Origin: Chitinophaga flava
GTDB lineage: Bacteria; Bacteroidota; Bacteroidia; Chitinophagales; Chitinophagaceae
Length of the DNA: 64,000 nucleotides
Assembly (NCBI RefSeq): GCF_003308995.1
Contig: NZ_QFFJ01000001.1
Span: forward strand, 868,001-932,000
Direction: 5' to 3'
In this document: one piece after another, positions 35,540 to 43,468 of the stretch
How positions within the stretch are numbered: the first letter of the stretch is position 1
How the letters are laid out: each line of letters opens with the position of its first letter
Notes under the pieces: generated by a model
The model's database searches: none
Told to the model about the DNA's origin: nothing
What the model saw: the letters and a program-made list of their open reading frames with translations, nothing else
Program-made: the position numbers and the translations under genes

Positions 35540-35558
35540 CATCAATCACTATACGAAA

Positions 35559-35585
35559 AGGGCGCTGCCATCATTGGGGCGCCCT
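35559..35585. terminator. Terminator between convergent genes
   Basis: AGGGCGC (35559-35565) pairs with GCGCCCT (35579-35585). The stop codon of the minus-strand gene at 35584 overlaps the right arm. Confidence 0.6.
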
Positions 35586-36117
35586 ATCTCTTAATCACGA
35601 ATGAACCGCTTACATTGAGTTGTTTGGTAGCATCCGAGACACATTGCATCTGTGTATTAAAAAGACCTTTTATTTCCTTTGCAGTAATCTCATTGATGGT
35701 AACGATATTTTTGCTGCCAGGTATTGACGTGTATTCCAAAGGGTTAGCCTGTTCCTTATCATTGATTTTAATAGCCAGAAAACCTGCCTTGCGTGTACTG
35801 CTATCAGCCACCGGCATATCATTCACCAACTGCATCACAGGATAGTCTCCCAGCGTAATTTTCCCGGAAGCGATATCCGTGATCACACAACTAAAATAAA
35901 AGGGAATAATTTCACTCCGGTCCGTAAAAAAGCCCAGTGTAGCATTTGGATCGATAAAGGTCTGAGCAATCAGTTGCCTTGCAACGATATCTCTGTAAAA
36001 AGTATGTTCCTTACCTGCAATCGTTACTTTCAGCATAGAATGCTCCTGCGCCAGCAACGGCAGAAAAACCGCGAGCAGACCAATAAGGAGAAGCAGCCGT
36101 TTTATTGTGTACATCAT
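35584..36117 (-). CDS. Secreted hypothetical protein
   Basis: 177 residues from the ATG at 36117, directly preceding a clean signal peptide (MMYTIKRLLLLIGLLAVFLPLLAQ). A longer in-frame start at 36177 would overlap the upstream gene by about 60 bases and hide the signal, so it is rejected. The mature part begins EHSMLKVTIAGKEHTFYRD and is mixed alpha/beta. I do not recognise the family. It follows the 36119 lipoprotein gene with a one-base gap, so the two are one transcription unit. Confidence 0.6.
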   Translation of the reverse strand: MMYTIKRLLLLIGLLAVFLPLLAQEHSMLKVTIAGKEHTFYRDIVARQLIAQTFIDPNATLGFFTDRSEIIPFYFSCVITDIASGKITLGDYPVMQLVNDMPVADSSTRKAGFLAIKINDKEQANPLEYTSIPGSKNIVTINEITAKEIKGLFNTQMQCVSDATKQLNVSGSFVIKR

Positions 36118-36118
36118 A

Positions 36119-36793
36119 TTACCGGATTTGTAATACCACCGCAAACCCGTCATGGTCACCGGTAGTATCGGTTTCATTGTTTTGTGTATTGTGCAGGTTA
36201 TAACACCCCAGCCTTTTCACCGCAGCAAACTTCACCAGCTTATCTTCGAATTCTTTTTCTGCCGCTTTAAAGGTGACGTATTCGTGAGACAGCCCTCTCT
36301 CCCTGCTAGCAGCGCCGATCCAGAAGTAGATGCCATCTTTAAGATATGGTCCAAACAGGCGTGCATGATCGTTGGTGAACGTCCAGAGATAATTTGAAAA
36401 AGCCTTGTTGCTGGATGTATCCGGCAGCTGCGTAAAATCCTGGTTGTCCATTTTACCTTTATAGGCTGCAGTATGGCCGGGACGGGCATTGAATCCTGCA
36501 GTGCCAAATCTTTTTTCCATCAGCGTGCGGGAAGCATTTTCTGAAGTGGAGAGTGTATCAACGATGATCAGATTAATCGGTTCATACAGGGTTTTGTGGT
36601 TGAGTTTAAAACCCAGCCACTGTGCAGGTTTATCATTGTGCGAACCGCTTTCGTACATCCACTTACCAATTTCAGGAAGTGCATCTGATACCTTCAGGGG
36701 GATAGAGCTTTCGCAGGAATCTCTGTGGTGATGAGCCCTACAGCCCGCTAACAGCAATAAGGCTATACTACAATATTTGAGGGAACGCATCAT
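36119..36793 (-). CDS. Hypothetical lipoprotein, possibly LssY C-terminal-like
   Basis: 224 residues with the lipobox LLAGC (Cys near 18). The body has KLNHKTLYEPINLIIVD (about 65-80), a GTAGFNARPG turn, and the late block DHARLFGPYLKDGIYFWIGAASRERG. This spacing of an acidic/His/Arg segment followed by W-x-GAAS recalls the LssY C-terminal domain, whose role is unknown. I hold this match loosely. It is upstream of and nearly contiguous with the secreted protein gene at 35584. Confidence 0.55.
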   Translation of the reverse strand: MMRSLKYCSIALLLLAGCRAHHHRDSCESSIPLKVSDALPEIGKWMYESGSHNDKPAQWLGFKLNHKTLYEPINLIIVDTLSTSENASRTLMEKRFGTAGFNARPGHTAAYKGKMDNQDFTQLPDTSSNKAFSNYLWTFTNDHARLFGPYLKDGIYFWIGAASRERGLSHEYVTFKAAEKEFEDKLVKFAAVKRLGCYNLHNTQNNETDTTGDHDGFAVVLQIR

Positions 36794-36878
36794 GGGAAAT
36801 TGATTTATCGGTCAGAATAGCATAACAGTTCCTGCTGAAAAAAGTTTGCGTTACTGGTAAAAGTTCCCAAAAAAGACG

Positions 36879-36906
36879 AAGGGCATCTCCTGTTGGAGAC
36901 GCCCTT
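36879..36906 (-). terminator. Terminator of the siderophore-type receptor gene
   Basis: AAGGGCATCTCC / GGAGACGCCCTT with one mismatch, and a T-run on the minus strand (TCTTTTTT). It is 24 bases past the stop at 36930. Confidence 0.75.
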
Positions 36907-36929
36907 TCATTGTATAAAACTGTATCCGC

Positions 36930-39314
36930 TTAGAATTTGTATGAAACGGTACCTACAAACTGGGTAGGTGGTATTGGGTTGATGCTGTAGTTTTCGTGTA
37001 CGTAGAAGTTGTAAGTATTGGTAACGTTGGAAACTTTACCCATTACAGCAAAACGTTTGAAAGTGTAGCCAGCGCTGAGGTCGAGCGTAGAATATCCAGG
37101 TACGGAAATCAGGCGGTCAGCTGGAATCAGCTTCTGGCCTACTGTATTGTTCCAGCCGGCATAACGCTGACCGATATAGTAGAATCCGGCACCTACTTTC
37201 AGGCCTTTCACAGCTGACTGCTGGAAGGTATAGAATGCGCTGGCGTTGGCAGTATGGTTAGGGTTACCCACCAGTCTCTGACCGGCTATTACAGAACCTT
37301 GAGATTTAGGAGTATTTTCTACCGTCATGCTGTTGTAGCTATAACCGGCAATTACGTCCAGACCTGGCAGCGGATGACCGGCGATGTCCAGTTCCACGCC
37401 CTGGCTGAGGGTTTCACCGATCAGCGATTTAACGTTAGCATCGGTGTTAATAGTGGTGCCATCTGCCTTAAATGGTGCTGTCTGTGCATAATTGTTGTTG
37501 CGAATGCGGTAAGCTGTCAGGTTTACAGATAACAGTCCTTTGAAGAAATCATTTTTCACACCTGCTTCATATTGCTGGATGATAGAAGGTTTAACATTCT
37601 CTCCATAGATATCCTGGCCGGTGTTAGGCGTAAAGGAGGTGGAATAGCTTGCAAACACAGCAGTGGTTGGAATTGGTTTGTATACGATACCAAAGCGGGG
37701 AGACACAGCATTGTCGTATCTGGAGGCACCTGGCTTACTACCACCTTTGATGAAATCGTAAAGAACCGGTGATTCACTCTGCAGGTAAGATACTCTTACG
37801 CCAGCCAGTACTTTCAGTTTTTCGGAGATGCTCACGAGGTCCTGAACATAAGCGCCTATTCTGTTGATAGGTACGTTATTTACAGTTGACAACGTATCGC
37901 CCGGCATGTCTGTACGACGGGTGTATTTAGCAGGATCAAAGATATTGATGATATCGTAGGTAGCCGGGATCTTATAAGCATAAGTACCAGTCAGGTAACG
38001 ATCCGCATCTACACCAGCCAGCACGGTATGTTCTACGCTTCCGGTTTTAAATTTACCGGTCAGGTCTACCTGAGCTGCATAATAATCTTCGTTGGTAGCG
38101 TTTCTTCCGAGTGGACGATTCCAGTCGCCATTGGCAGATGCCTGGATTCTTTCAATCGCGTAGTAATCACGTGCGTATTTGGAGTAGGAAATCAGACCAT
38201 TGATAGACCAGTTTTCATTGAATTTATGTTTGATGTTGGCAGAAGCAGTGCTTTGCTGCGTATGTGCATACTGCCAGGGGGCACCGTAGAAGGTGTTGCG
38301 GGGAGCCTTGTTGATCACAGTATCAGCGAAAGAACCCAGACCGAAGTCAGGAGTAAAATCGTGTTTCAGGTAATCGCCCTGTAACAGCAGTTCGGTGCGG
38401 TCGCTGAGTTTGAACAACAGAGACGGGTTAATATAGTATCTTTTGGAATGTACCTGATCGCGGTAGCTGTCAGCTGTTTCGAAGGTACCATTTACACGGT
38501 AAGCAATTTTGGAAGAGATGGGACCATATACGTCGAATGCTGGTTTCAGGAGGCCGTAGCTGCCTGCTCTCAGATTCACTTCACCGCCGAAGTTGAATTT
38601 AGGTTGTTTGGTAACCATGTTCATCACCGCGCCCGGTGCAACGTTACCATACAGGATAGCTGCGCTGCCTTTGAGGATTTCCACTCTTTCAAGGGAGCTC
38701 ATTTCAGGCATGGCACCAGAGTTAACACGGGTACCGTTTTTAAACATATTGGTGCTGGAGAAACCATAACCACGGGCGTTAAAGGTTTCCTGTGTACCAG
38801 CACGCTGAGAGGCCATGTAAATACCGTTTACATTTTTCACCACATCGCTCAGACGTTGTGCCTGCTGATCTTCCAGTACTTCATGACCAATAATGGCCAC
38901 ACTCTGGGGCAGGTCCATCACCGGCACCGGCAGTTTACCGATGGATACCGGTCTGCGGTTGATAGTGCGGGTGCGGGTACCATCTACTACTACTTCATTC
39001 AGCTGGCTGGAAGTAGTCTGTAAATCGAAGTTCATTTCAGCTGTTTTATCAGCTTCTACAGTGATCGTTTGCTCAATTTTATGGCAACCGGTGCAGGATA
39101 TTACGATGGTATAAGTACCAGGTTTAAGATTTTTAACAGTGAAGGTGCCGTCTTCATTGGTTACTGTTCCTCTTTTAGTGTCTTTGAGTCCTACCGTAAC
39201 AAAAGCCGCCGGCTCTCCGTCTGCAGTCTTGATTTTGCCTTTAATAACGCCATTCTGGGCCATCACCGCAATACTCATCAGAACAAAACCAATAATCAAG
39301 TATAAATGCTTCAC
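36930..39314 (-). CDS. TonB-dependent siderophore-type receptor
   Basis: 794 residues from a GTG at 39314, which directly precedes a normal signal peptide (KHLYLIIGFVLMSIAVMAQ). An ATG at 39380 would add 22 residues before the signal. The mature protein has a carboxypeptidase-regulatory-like domain (GVIKGKIKTADGEPAAFVTVG, about 22-100), a TonB box region near LNEVVVDG, then the plug with VMDLPQSVAIIGHEVLEDQQ and GYGFSSTNMFKNG. The plug is of the FhuA/FpvA (TonB-siderophore) type. The barrel ends in GTVSYKF. It probably imports ferric siderophores. No siderophore or FecI/FecR genes adjoin. Confidence 0.88.
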   Translation of the reverse strand: MKHLYLIIGFVLMSIAVMAQNGVIKGKIKTADGEPAAFVTVGLKDTKRGTVTNEDGTFTVKNLKPGTYTIVISCTGCHKIEQTITVEADKTAEMNFDLQTTSSQLNEVVVDGTRTRTINRRPVSIGKLPVPVMDLPQSVAIIGHEVLEDQQAQRLSDVVKNVNGIYMASQRAGTQETFNARGYGFSSTNMFKNGTRVNSGAMPEMSSLERVEILKGSAAILYGNVAPGAVMNMVTKQPKFNFGGEVNLRAGSYGLLKPAFDVYGPISSKIAYRVNGTFETADSYRDQVHSKRYYINPSLLFKLSDRTELLLQGDYLKHDFTPDFGLGSFADTVINKAPRNTFYGAPWQYAHTQQSTASANIKHKFNENWSINGLISYSKYARDYYAIERIQASANGDWNRPLGRNATNEDYYAAQVDLTGKFKTGSVEHTVLAGVDADRYLTGTYAYKIPATYDIINIFDPAKYTRRTDMPGDTLSTVNNVPINRIGAYVQDLVSISEKLKVLAGVRVSYLQSESPVLYDFIKGGSKPGASRYDNAVSPRFGIVYKPIPTTAVFASYSTSFTPNTGQDIYGENVKPSIIQQYEAGVKNDFFKGLLSVNLTAYRIRNNNYAQTAPFKADGTTINTDANVKSLIGETLSQGVELDIAGHPLPGLDVIAGYSYNSMTVENTPKSQGSVIAGQRLVGNPNHTANASAFYTFQQSAVKGLKVGAGFYYIGQRYAGWNNTVGQKLIPADRLISVPGYSTLDLSAGYTFKRFAVMGKVSNVTNTYNFYVHENYSINPIPPTQFVGTVSYKF

Positions 39315-39597
39315 CTCTGTAATTTTTTTGCAAAGGAACCCCAAGATGAGTTTTTGGCCGAGGCGAATCGGGAAAAGCATTTACGCAAAACGGAAAAAGT
39401 TACGAAAAATTTCAAAAACAATTGATTACCAATAAATTAAATATTATTGATCAAAAAAGGAAAATGGTTACGGGAAGATTTTAAAGGAAGGATTTTCCCG
39501 ATTGGAACATCATCGTCCCTAAAACATATGCCAAATTCCATCATATGATCTTCCCGTAATCCATTACATCAGCATGGTTTCCATTTTCCAACAAAGA

Positions 39598-40440
39598 TTA
39601 TTGTTGGTTCCATATACCAGTAGCGGCAGTTTCACGGGCATAGTCAGCGAAATCGCGGGGAGCTCTGTTGAGGGCACGCTGTACACCATCAGACAGATGG
39701 GCATTACGGCCATCGAGCACTTCAGAGAAGAGGTAAGATACCAGCCAGATATAATCATCCGGAATACCATATTCCTGTAACATAGCTTTATATTCATCGA
39801 GGCTTACTTCCTGGTACTGGATAGGTTTACCGGTGGCTTTGGCCACTTCTCCTACTGCTTCAGCAAATGTCAGCAAACGCGGGCCGGTAAGCTCGTACAG
39901 CTGCCCTGCATGACCTTCTTCCGTGAGTGCGGCCACCGCTACATCAGCGATATCATCGGCATCAATAAACGGTTCCACTACCGCTCCGGCCGGAAGAGCT
40001 ACAAACCCCGCCTGCAGCGGCTCCAGCAGATATCCTTCACTGAAGTTCTGGCTGAACCAGGCACAACGGAGGATAGTCCAGTCTATTCCGGAATTCATCA
40101 CGATTTCTTCGCAGGCCTCTGCTTCTTTCTCGCCACGGCCGGATAACAACACGATCTTCTTCACACCGCAGGTTACAGCTGTACGCGTGAACGTATTGAT
40201 AGCATCTACTGCACCAGGAACGGCCAGATCAGGGTAATAGCTGAGGTATACAGCTTCTGTTCCTTTCAGCACCAGCTCCCAGGTAGCAGGATTTTCCCAG
40301 TCGAAACCCGGATCTGCAGAACGGGAGCCAATTTGTACGGGCCATTCTTTTTCGCTCAGGAGCTGTGCTATTCTTCTGCCGGTTTTACCGGTACCACCTA
40401 ATATGAGGACTTTCGCTTGATTAGTTGTTGCTTTCATCAT
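39598..40440 (-). CDS. NmrA-like NAD(P)-binding protein
   Basis: 280 residues. The Rossmann fingerprint is VLILGGTGKTGRRIAQLL (about 11-28), followed by an atypical SDR lacking the Tyr-x-x-x-Lys pair, as in the NmrA/HSCARG branch. VLLSGRGEKEAE and LYELTGPRLLTFAEAV are typical of NAD(P)H-binding, quinone- or redox-sensing members. The start at 40440 (ATG ATG) is fixed by an exact -7 box 17 bases upstream; a start at 40503 would lie upstream of that promoter. Monocistronic. Substrate unknown. Confidence 0.85.
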   Translation of the reverse strand: MMKATTNQAKVLILGGTGKTGRRIAQLLSEKEWPVQIGSRSADPGFDWENPATWELVLKGTEAVYLSYYPDLAVPGAVDAINTFTRTAVTCGVKKIVLLSGRGEKEAEACEEIVMNSGIDWTILRCAWFSQNFSEGYLLEPLQAGFVALPAGAVVEPFIDADDIADVAVAALTEEGHAGQLYELTGPRLLTFAEAVGEVAKATGKPIQYQEVSLDEYKAMLQEYGIPDDYIWLVSYLFSEVLDGRNAHLSDGVQRALNRAPRDFADYARETAATGIWNQQ

Positions 40441-40457
40441 CTTGTCGTTTTTTTTAT

Positions 40458-40465
40458 CAAAACTA
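40458..40465 (-). promoter_or_regulatory. -7 promoter box of the NmrA-like gene
   Basis: On the minus strand this reads TAGTTTTG, an exact TAnnTTTG match, 17 bases before the ATG at 40440. Confidence 0.55.
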
Positions 40466-40555
40466 GCACGCAGTGGGCCCGGAAAATAGAACAAAACCGA
40501 CAAGTGTATTTTTTTCTGTTTTTATCAGTAATTTCTTCCCCTAACCTTTTCGCTT

Positions 40556-41017
40556 ATGAAAATAATTGGTAACCTCCTATTAATACTGCTCCTCGCAGGA
40601 TGTACCACTAAAGCCCCCTCAGATGAGGCTGACATAGCATCGCTCAAAAAAACCACACAGGCCATCCGGGATGCCTTTGCCCGTGGCGATGTGGCAGCAC
40701 TCGTAAAGTTTCATCATCCGCACGTCATTAAATATTTCGGTGGCAACAATGTGGTGGATGGACGGCAGGCACTGGAGAAAGGACTCGTGGAAATGTTCCG
40801 CACTGCCCGGATGGAATTTGTAGACCACAAGCTGGAAAGCCTTGTCATTCATGATGGCACAGCCGTGGAGACCAGCATTTTCACCATCAAGGTAACTCCT
40901 AAAAACGGGGAACCTCCTACCCTATCACATGGCAGAGCCATGGTGGTGTATGTCAGGGATAAAGACAACCCCAGCGAATGGGTATCTATCCGGGAGATGG
41001 CTCAGGCAGCACCATAA
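40556..41017 (+). CDS. SnoaL/DUF4440-like lipoprotein
   Basis: 153 residues with the lipobox LLAGC (Cys near 16). The mature part is a compact NTF2-like fold: KKTTQAIRDAFARGDVAALVKFHHPHVIKYFGGNNVVDGRQALEKGL matches the helix, strand and turn order of DUF4440/SnoaL proteins. These bind small molecules or act as scaffolds; no catalytic dyad is certain. It is a single-gene unit with a hairpin terminator at the 3' end. Confidence 0.78.
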   Translation: MKIIGNLLLILLLAGCTTKAPSDEADIASLKKTTQAIRDAFARGDVAALVKFHHPHVIKYFGGNNVVDGRQALEKGLVEMFRTARMEFVDHKLESLVIHDGTAVETSIFTIKVTPKNGEPPTLSHGRAMVVYVRDKDNPSEWVSIREMAQAAP

Positions 41018-41022
41018 AAAAA

Positions 41023-41047
41023 TCCGCAGGTACATGATACCTGCGGA
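41023..41047. terminator. Bidirectional terminator
   Basis: A 10-bp perfect stem TCCGCAGGTA / TACCTGCGGA (41023-41032 with 41038-41047), with seven A on the left that become a T-run for the minus-strand operon. Confidence 0.8.
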
Positions 41048-41069
41048 CAAATCAAACAATATTCACCAG

Positions 41070-42122
41070 TTATTGATGAGCCGTTGTTGAGATCCATGCT
41101 CTTATCAGCGTGATGGCTTCTTTATGCACAACGGTGCGGGCCAGCTCTGGCATAGCGGTACCAGGTTCGGTGCTGTTCATACGATATAAGAGGATAGAAT
41201 GCGCCGGATCACCGGAGATAATATCATAATTGAGGCCACCAGCGCCACCTCCAGCGGAAACGGGTTCTTTCATAAAACCCAGATGGCTGCTGTCTGCCTG
41301 TTCATATTCCAGGAACAGGCCGGTGTTAAAGGCATCGCCGCCACGAGTATGGCAGTGGGCACAATTGACATCGAGGTAGGCGCGGGCACGCTGGTTAACG
41401 GTATAGTGTACACTGTCTTTCCAGTTGGGCAACTGCGGCACATCGGTAGCTGGAAGTCCCTGTAATAAACCACTCGCAGCCCATTGCTGCAACTGCCCCG
41501 TAGCCTGTCCTGCCACCGTAAAGTTGAGATTACGGGCCTTGGGACCTATCGGTGTCAGCACACTGTTATTAATATGACAACGTTTACAATCGTTGGTGTT
41601 GGGCATCTGATATACAGTGGAAACTTTTTCCCCATTATCATCCAGTAAGGTGATCGGAATCTTTTTACCCATGATCCATTTTACCGCATCGGTCTGTTGC
41701 TCATTCCACAGATAGTTCATCACTTTCCATTTTTTATCTGCCGGATCTTTAAACAGCAGCCGGGTTTCTATCATCACTTTCTGATGTTGCGGATTGTTAT
41801 ACGCAAAGTTTTTGATGATAAAAGTGGAGTCCGGGAAGTCAAGCGGGCCGTGGGCTGTATAGGTAGCAGCTGTTCCCGGCGGCAGCACTATAAAACGGTC
41901 TTTCACCGCATAATCTGTAAACAGCGGAGTAGACAGTTCATAATGTACCACACCTTTCCGTGGTGTAAGCGCTTTCAGCGCTCCGGTAAAAAATCCGTAA
42001 TCCGATAACTTCTCCTTAAACTCAAATACGGCAGACTGTTGCCTGGCCGGCTGTTGCTGACAGCTATACAGCCAGGCTACCAAAAAAACAAATGCGATAA
42101 TCGGCAAACAAGGCTTCCTCAT
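41070..42122 (-). CDS. SO2930-type diheme c-type cytochrome lipoprotein
   Basis: 350 residues. The signal region ends in LYSC, so a lipoprotein is likely (Cys near 21). The family block KLSDYGFFTGALKALTPRKGVVHYELSTPLFTDYAVKDRFI is followed by heme motif CKRCH (C179, C182, H183), then CAHCH (C254, C257, H258). A His-rich TRGGDAFNTGLFLEY follows. It belongs to the HNE_0200/SO_2930 family, whose partner is usually a parallel beta-helix protein; here that gene lies 32 bases upstream. It is probably a periplasmic electron carrier or redox enzyme; the substrate is unknown. Confidence 0.85.
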   Translation of the reverse strand: MRKPCLPIIAFVFLVAWLYSCQQQPARQQSAVFEFKEKLSDYGFFTGALKALTPRKGVVHYELSTPLFTDYAVKDRFIVLPPGTAATYTAHGPLDFPDSTFIIKNFAYNNPQHQKVMIETRLLFKDPADKKWKVMNYLWNEQQTDAVKWIMGKKIPITLLDDNGEKVSTVYQMPNTNDCKRCHINNSVLTPIGPKARNLNFTVAGQATGQLQQWAASGLLQGLPATDVPQLPNWKDSVHYTVNQRARAYLDVNCAHCHTRGGDAFNTGLFLEYEQADSSHLGFMKEPVSAGGGAGGLNYDIISGDPAHSILLYRMNSTEPGTAMPELARTVVHKEAITLIRAWISTTAHQ

Positions 42123-42154
42123 CTCTCTGAAAAAAATTTAAATACAAAAACTAG

Positions 42155-43444
42155 TTACAATTGGTTACAAAGGAATGGTCTCACATCGGTGTAAGGACGC
42201 CATTTTTTAGTCTGCATCCGTAATGCATCGGCATTCACAAACAGGTCTTCCTCCTGCTCTTTGATACAGAGGTTATCCGGATTGGGGCCAGTCTTGTGGG
42301 TGAGCACATTACTGGTGATACCATCGTAGATGATGAAAGGCAGATTGGATTTGTTGCGGGAAGGGTCCTGGACCTTTAGCTGTTTTGCAATCGCTACCAG
42401 TATCTTACCGGTATGATGTTCATACACCGCCGATGGGAAAGTGTCAGCCATGATCATCACGTTGTTATGGATAACAATGTCTTTAGGTATAGGGTCATAG
42501 TGGTCATTCATTTTAGCGGCAGCATTGGGATCAATAAAAAAGCCGGACACCACGGAGATGGCGCAGGAATTGTTATTGAAGATGTTGTTGTTGTACAGCT
42601 CAATATCGGAGGCAGACAGGATCACCACTCCACTGCCGGGGGCGGCATTACCCACCCCCCAGGTAGAGCCGAAACTGCCGGCTTTGGCAAAATTTCTTTC
42701 GTTATTTTCATGGATGTCGTTGTTATAAGCCTTTACATGTCCGCCCCGCTGTGAGAGGTCCGGCAAGTCGAAGATCAGGAAGCCGGCGGTATTACCATAA
42801 AATTCATTTTTGTATACCTCCGCATGAGAAGTATTTTCTATTTCGCAGCCAGCCACGTTTTTATACGCTTTGCAGTAACGAACGATAGCGCTGTCTGTTT
42901 GTCCTACATAAATACCGGCATCGGAAGCCCCCTGCGCATAACAGTTTTCTATCAGCACATTTTTACACATTACTGGGTAGATGGCATAACCACCGGTAGT
43001 GGAATCAGATACTGACCAGACAGCGTGCACATAACTTACAAATACCTTTTCACTTTTATTTATTTTGATAAGATCTCCTTTTGAATCCTTCAGTGTCATG
43101 CCCGCGATAGTAAATCCTTTCACATCGGTAACGCGGAGACCTTCACCACCCTGGCTCTGGGCGGAGAAGTCCAGGATAGTTTTGTCGGGGCCGGCGCCTT
43201 CTATTTTAATATGACTGACCTGCGCAATACTGAGATTATCGAAGCGGTATTTTCCTGCTTTGAGGAAGATACTGGTGCTGTCTTTTATAGACAGAAATGC
43301 TTCCGCTATTTTGGTTTCTTCACCGGGACCAAAGGAGAGTCTTATTTTATACCCCTTCACGTCTTCCGGCTTCCTCATCGTGCAGGCAGCCAGCGAGCCT
43401 ATCAGGGCTATCATTAACAGATGATACAGAACATATCGTTTCAT
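42155..43444 (-). CDS. Parallel beta-helix lipoprotein, partner of the diheme cytochrome
   Basis: 429 residues with the lipobox LAAC (Cys near 21). The middle carries pectate-lyase-type coils: YRFDNLSIAQVSHIKIEGAG, VLIENCYAQGASDAGIYVGQ, AIVRYCKAYKNVAGCEIEN, AEVYKNEFYGNTAGFLIFD and VKAYNNDIHENNERN. This is the TIGR03805-like protein found with SO2930 cytochromes. It may bind a polymer or serve as a redox scaffold. No lyase catalytic residues are evident. It lies 24 bases downstream of the TonB receptor and 32 bases upstream of the cytochrome gene. Confidence 0.82.
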   Translation of the reverse strand: MKRYVLYHLLMIALIGSLAACTMRKPEDVKGYKIRLSFGPGEETKIAEAFLSIKDSTSIFLKAGKYRFDNLSIAQVSHIKIEGAGPDKTILDFSAQSQGGEGLRVTDVKGFTIAGMTLKDSKGDLIKINKSEKVFVSYVHAVWSVSDSTTGGYAIYPVMCKNVLIENCYAQGASDAGIYVGQTDSAIVRYCKAYKNVAGCEIENTSHAEVYKNEFYGNTAGFLIFDLPDLSQRGGHVKAYNNDIHENNERNFAKAGSFGSTWGVGNAAPGSGVVILSASDIELYNNNIFNNNSCAISVVSGFFIDPNAAAKMNDHYDPIPKDIVIHNNVMIMADTFPSAVYEHHTGKILVAIAKQLKVQDPSRNKSNLPFIIYDGITSNVLTHKTGPNPDNLCIKEQEEDLFVNADALRMQTKKWRPYTDVRPFLCNQL

Positions 43445-43468
43445 TTGATTTCCATTTTTATAAAGTGA

